Source: Novosphingobium sp. Chol11
Lineage (GTDB): Bacteria > Pseudomonadota > Alphaproteobacteria > Sphingomonadales > Sphingomonadaceae
DNA length: 64,000 nt
Assembly: GCF_900218065.1 (NCBI RefSeq)
Contig: NZ_OBMU01000005.1
Location: forward strand, 1 to 64,000
Direction: 5' to 3'
In this document: positions 60,780-64,000 of the stretch, one piece after another
How the letters are laid out: every line of letters begins with the position of its first letter
Numbering within the stretch: position 1 is the stretch's first letter
Notes under the pieces: model-generated
Database searches by the model: none
What the model was told of the DNA's origin: nothing
What the model saw: only the letters and a program-made list of their open reading frames with translations
Position numbers and translations under genes: made by a program

Positions 60780-61893
60780 GGAGGAGGGGGTTCTCCCGCT
60801 TCCCAGCCTGATGGAGGCCTGGCGGCCGCCGGCAGGCGGCAAGCGGACCCTGCGCGGCGCCTATGTTCGGATCAAACCGGGCGGAAGCGGGGGCGGGGCC
60901 GCCCGGCCGATGTCGATGGGCCAGGCCGAGGCGCGCGCCAAGCTCGAGCGGATCGTGCGCAAGGCGCCCGAGGTGATGGTGAAGGTCTCCGGCAAGCAAT
61001 ATGGCGCTCATCATGTCGCCGAGCATTTCGGCTATGTGGCGCGCCACGGGAAGCTCGCCGTCCGATCGAGCGAGGGCGAGATTATCACCGAGCCGGATCG
61101 GCTCAAGGCGATCGCTCAGGACTGGGCGATGCTCGACGAGGCCATGAACGAACATGGCCGGGAACGGCCGACGTCGATGTCGCTGGTGCTGTCGATGCCC
61201 GGGGGATCGACCGACGCCGAGACGCTCCATGATGCGGCGCAGGCATTCGCGCGAATCCTGTTCGAGGGGAACCATGCCTATATGCTGGCGCTCCATACCG
61301 ACACCGATCATCCCCACGTCCATCTGACGGTGGCGACCGAAGGGGCGGACGGAACCCGCTTCAATCCGCGCAAGGCGGATCTCCATCATATGCGTGAGAC
61401 CTTCGCGCATGAGCTGCGCGCGCGCGGTGTCGCGGCGGAAGCGACACCCCGGCGGGCGCGCGGTCATGTCCAGAAGCGCGTGCGGTCAGCCGCGCTCCAT
61501 CTCGATGCCCGGCTTGGGGCCGAGGGGCGCAGGCTCAATCTCGCGCAGCTCAACGAACTGCGGGCGCAAAGCTTCGTGCGTGCGGCCGACCAGGAGCGCC
61601 GGCCGGAAGATGTCATGGCGCTGGCGCGCCAGAAGCAGATCCGCGGCGCCTATGCCGAGGCCGCCGTCGCGCTCGCCGCCACCGGAAAACCGGAAGATCG
61701 GGCCTTGGGGCAGGAAATCGCCGGCTTTCTGGCGGCGATGCCGCCGGCGGTGTCGCGGCGGCTCGCGCGCGCACGGGAGATACTGCAATCCGAACGGCCG
61801 CCGCAGGAGCGCCGAAACGAGCCGGAGGGCGTTTCGCCGCCCACAGGTGCGGACGAGGGGCGGCCACCGCCTCACCGGGATCGGGAACGATGA
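60772..61893 (+). CDS. HUH relaxase (MobA/VirD2-like)
   Basis: A 373-aa DNA-nicking relaxase. The HUH metal site is HTDTDHPHVHLTVA (His175, His182, His184). MVKVSGKQYGAHHVAEHFGYVARHG is near motif I. It ends soon after the catalytic domain, with no helicase or primase part. The N-terminal 55 residues carry a Gly-rich segment. It would nick oriT, probably in the 150 bp before mobC, for mobilisation. Confidence 0.88.
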   Translation: MREEEGVLPLPSLMEAWRPPAGGKRTLRGAYVRIKPGGSGGGAARPMSMGQAEARAKLERIVRKAPEVMVKVSGKQYGAHHVAEHFGYVARHGKLAVRSSEGEIITEPDRLKAIAQDWAMLDEAMNEHGRERPTSMSLVLSMPGGSTDAETLHDAAQAFARILFEGNHAYMLALHTDTDHPHVHLTVATEGADGTRFNPRKADLHHMRETFAHELRARGVAAEATPRRARGHVQKRVRSAALHLDARLGAEGRRLNLAQLNELRAQSFVRAADQERRPEDVMALARQKQIRGAYAEAAVALAATGKPEDRALGQEIAGFLAAMPPAVSRRLARAREILQSERPPQERRNEPEGVSPPTGADEGRPPPHRDRER

Positions 61894-62015
61894 TGGCCGG
61901 CGCTCCCGCGGGCGGCTTGCCTACCTTGCCTGTGTGGCCTTGGCATCCTATCTGGATGCGATGCCAAAATATCTTGGAAAATAGCGAATTTAGGCGCTGA
62001 TACGCGCTTCTAGCT

Positions 62016-62045
62016 TGTTAGAAAAAAGCGTGCTATTATCTAACA
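62016..62045 (+). promoter_or_regulatory. promoter and operator of the AbiE-type toxin-antitoxin pair
   Basis: TGTTAGA (62016-62022) and TCTAACA (62039-62045) form a dyad enclosing the -10-like TATTAT (62034-62039). AbiEi antitoxins repress their own promoter by binding such inverted repeats. Confidence 0.62.
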
Positions 62046-62061
62046 GATAGGAGCACAGCCA

Positions 62062-62670
62062 GTGTCTGCGGTAGCCGATCGGATCATGAAGCGCGTGCGC
62101 GGCAAGGGCCGCGGCTGGGTGTTCACGCCCAAGAGCTTCGTCGACTTCGGGACGCGTGGGTCGGTCGACATGGCGCTGTCGCGCCTCGTGACCGCCGGCG
62201 ACATCCGGCGCATCGGCCGGGGTCTTTATGACTATCCGCGCCAGCATGACAAGCTCGGTGCGCTCAGTCCCGATCCCGCCAATGTCGCCAAGGCCCTCTC
62301 GACGCAGAGCGGGGACAAGCTCGCACCGTCGGGCGCGGCGGCGGCGAACAGGCTCGGGCTATCGACCCAGGTTCCCGCCCGGGCCAGCTATGCCACGACC
62401 GGCCGCACCCGGGTCAGGCAAGCGGGCGGGCGCAGCCTGACGCTCAAGCACAGCCGCGCACCGGTGCTCGACAATGCGCCGGACTCGGTCAACGCGGTCG
62501 TGCAGGCGCTCGCGCATCTGGGGAAGGACAATATCGATAGCGACAAGATCCGGCACTTCGCCGCCCGCCTCGATGATCGCGACATGCGGATGCTCGCCCA
62601 GGCCAGGGCCGAGATGCCCGGATGGATGGGCGACGTCGTCTTAAAGATCGGCGCCGCCCGCAATGGATGA
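62062..62670 (+). CDS. AbiEi-like antitoxin (DUF6088 type)
   Basis: A 202-aa protein starting at GTG 62062 after TAGGAG. RGWVFTPKSFVDFGTRGSVDMALSRLVTAGDIRRIGRGLYDYPR is the winged-helix N-terminus of AbiEi/DUF6088 antitoxins; the C-terminal part is the conserved antitoxin domain. Its stop overlaps the toxin start by 8 bp, the usual arrangement of this type IV-like system. Confidence 0.9.
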   Translation: MSAVADRIMKRVRGKGRGWVFTPKSFVDFGTRGSVDMALSRLVTAGDIRRIGRGLYDYPRQHDKLGALSPDPANVAKALSTQSGDKLAPSGAAAANRLGLSTQVPARASYATTGRTRVRQAGGRSLTLKHSRAPVLDNAPDSVNAVVQALAHLGKDNIDSDKIRHFAARLDDRDMRMLAQARAEMPGWMGDVVLKIGAARNG

Positions 62671-63711
62671 GTTCGCACGCAGACCAGCCGAGGATCGGCG
62701 CGCCTTTATCGATGAAGCGGCGGCGCGGCGGGATCTGACGCCGATCATCATCGAGAAGGATTTCTGGGTCTGCTGGACGCTACGCCGCCTCGTCATGTGT
62801 CCCGACCTCGCCGGTCACATGACCTTCAAGGGCGGGACCTCGCTGTCGAAAGCCTATGGGATCATCGCGCGCTTCTCCGAAGATATCGACCTCACCATCA
62901 GCCGCGCGGCGCCGCTGCTCAGCGAAGTCGCCTCGCCGATGGACAGCGACATTACCGGCAAGGAGCGCGAGCGCCGGACCAAGGCGCTCAAGGCGGCGGC
63001 ACAGGCTTATGTCGCCACGGTCGCCATGCCGATCCTGGCGCGCGAAATCGAAGTCGCTCTCGGCACGGCCGAGGGCTGGAGCCTGGCGCTCGATTCCGAC
63101 GACAAGGACCAGCAGACGCTGCTCTTCGTCTATCCGCGCACCTCGGGTTACGGGCTCGCCTATGGCGAGAATTACGGCGGCGCGGATGAAAGCGGTTACA
63201 TCAAGCCGCGCATCAAGCTGGAATTTGGCGCCCGCGGCGACACGGAACCGTTCGCGCTTCGACCGATCTTGCCTATCTGGCCGAAGACTTTCCCGAGGAA
63301 CTGCCGGATCCGGTGACCGAGGTGCCGACGCTGGCCGTTGCGCGGACCTTCTGGGAAAAGGTCACGATCCTTCATGCGCTCCATCATAACGGCAAGCTGC
63401 GCGAGGGCATGTCGCGCCATTATTATGACGTGCTGATGCTCGACCAGGCGGGCATCACGAACGAGGCGATGGGGCGGATCGATCTGCTCGAGCAGGTCGT
63501 GCACAACAAGAGCCTGATGTTCGCGGACAGGTCGGCCTCCTATGACACCGCCGTGGTTGGAACGCTGCGCCTGTCGCCCGATGGCGCGACTTGGGAGAAG
63601 CTTGAGCGGGACTATGGCGCGATGTCGGAGATGTTCATGGCCGCGCCGCCGAAATTCGAGGCGTTGATGAAGGGTCTGGCGGCGATCGAGGGGACGATCA
63701 ACGGGCGTTGA
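62663..63711 (+). pseudogene. AbiEii/AbiGii nucleotidyltransferase toxin, frameshifted
   Basis: The toxin is read in two frames. 62663-63316 gives the nucleotidyltransferase core with GGTSLSK (57-63) and SEDIDLTI (Asp74, Asp76), both catalytic. After RPI the frame runs into PIWPKTFP, while the next frame reads AYLAEDFPEELPDPVTEV and continues through EVPTLAVARTFWEKVTILHAL to 63711. One missing base near 63266-63271 explains this; restored, the protein would be about 349 aa, normal for the family. It could be a real inactivation, a sequencing error, or less likely recoding. Confidence 0.85.
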
Positions 63712-63974
63712 TGCCGGAGACCGCGAATGAGCAAGTAATCTAAGTATTTGAAATAGAACGATAAAAGACTGATAATATTTCTTATGTTAAATCAGTGCCA
63801 GCATCGCACAAGCGAGTGGCGGCTCACGCACCGAAGTCTGGCGTCAAAAGCCGAAGGCGCACCGAAAAGCTGCTCGGGCTGCCGAAACCCGACAGGTTGG
63901 CAACCAGCTGGGTTTCGTGCCTGCACAAAGATGGGCTAAATGCGGGACCAATGGAATCGAGCGAGGGAACTTGC
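63712..63974. other. non-coding region with nested inverted repeats, oriT candidate
   Basis: No gene. An A+T-rich stretch (63739-63796) precedes nested repeats: CGAAACCC (63883-63890) with GGGTTTCG (63910-63917), enclosing GGTTG-G-CAACC (63895-63905). This layout directly before a possible relaxase start is typical of an oriT, but no nic consensus is recognised. Confidence 0.45.
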
Positions 63975-64000
63975 ATGATCACCGCCAAGCACATCCCTTG
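63975..64000 (+). CDS. start of a possible TraI/MobA-type relaxase, cut by the window edge
   Basis: Only eight codons are visible, MITAKHIP. Relaxases of the MOB-P type often begin with a similar M-I-x-KH-V/I-P sequence. GAGGGA lies 7 bp upstream. If correct, this would be the plasmid's second relaxase. Very short evidence. Confidence 0.4.

Overview
The window looks like part of a large, mobilisable plasmid from an alphaproteobacterium, most likely a sphingomonad (Sphingobium, Sphingomonas or Novosphingobium). The GC-rich coding sequence, the Rep_3-type initiator beside parA and parB, the methyltransferase/strawberry-notch helicase next to a long ParB-like protein and an ArdC-like protein, and the DUF2493 and DUF3768 genes all fit that assignment. 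It is inferred from protein-family resemblance, because there is no rRNA or tRNA to confirm it.

Positions 1-28040 are a heavy-metal island. A copper/silver RND efflux set (cusC fragment, cusB, cusA, cusF) reads rightward. It is followed by an unrecognised HhH/nuclease-like gene and a complete Tn3-family transposon (7279-11535) carrying a GNAT acetyltransferase. A leftward operon of about 12 kb then runs from 23714 back to 11704: a His-rich secreted protein, czcC, czcB, czcA, a SRPBCC protein, a MliC-like lipoprotein, a second lipoprotein, a ZIP transporter, a CDF transporter, a P1B-4-type ATPase and a HAD phosphatase. Nearly every junction is a start/stop overlap. Next to it a MerR regulator diverges from a CDF gene and an FTR1/cytochrome c fusion gene, and converges on a periplasmic aspartyl-protease/PDZ gene. 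A closely matching MerR-type promoter is visible upstream of both the CDF gene and the protease gene.

Positions 28271-31343 hold a second transposon (47-bp inverted repeats, serine resolvase, Mu/Tn552-type transposase and AAA ATPase). It is followed by a tyrosine recombinase, a winged-helix-like unknown gene, a Xre/RES toxin-antitoxin pair and a solitary Xre-like gene.

Positions 35802-39790 are the replication and partition core, transcribed leftward: repA, parA, parB. It contains an iteron origin (core CCCCC-N4-GGTCAGG) and two copies of a TTGCACCGGTGCAA palindrome in the repA-parA and parA-parB gaps.

Positions 40016-48676 are a rightward DNA-processing block: SSB, CHC2/Toprim primase-like protein, a 1399-aa methyltransferase-helicase, a 670-aa ParB-like protein and an ArdC-like zincin. 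An arsenic operon follows (48702-52285: arsR, two unrelated arsenate reductases, acr3, arsN2-like, arsH), with a 13-bp-arm operator overlapping the arsR start codon.

Positions 52633-64000 hold plasmid accessory and transfer genes: DUF2493, a HEPN-like unknown, a canonical SSB, a secreted nuclease, several small unknowns, DUF3768, a second parA/parB pair flanked by a related palindrome on each side, a MobC-like protein, a HUH relaxase, an AbiEi/AbiEii toxin-antitoxin pair whose toxin is frameshifted, and the first codons of what may be a second relaxase. Several backbone genes share recurring upstream sequence elements (a GGGGAGGG box, or a TGCCCGCACCACCC leader) that standard annotation does not explain.
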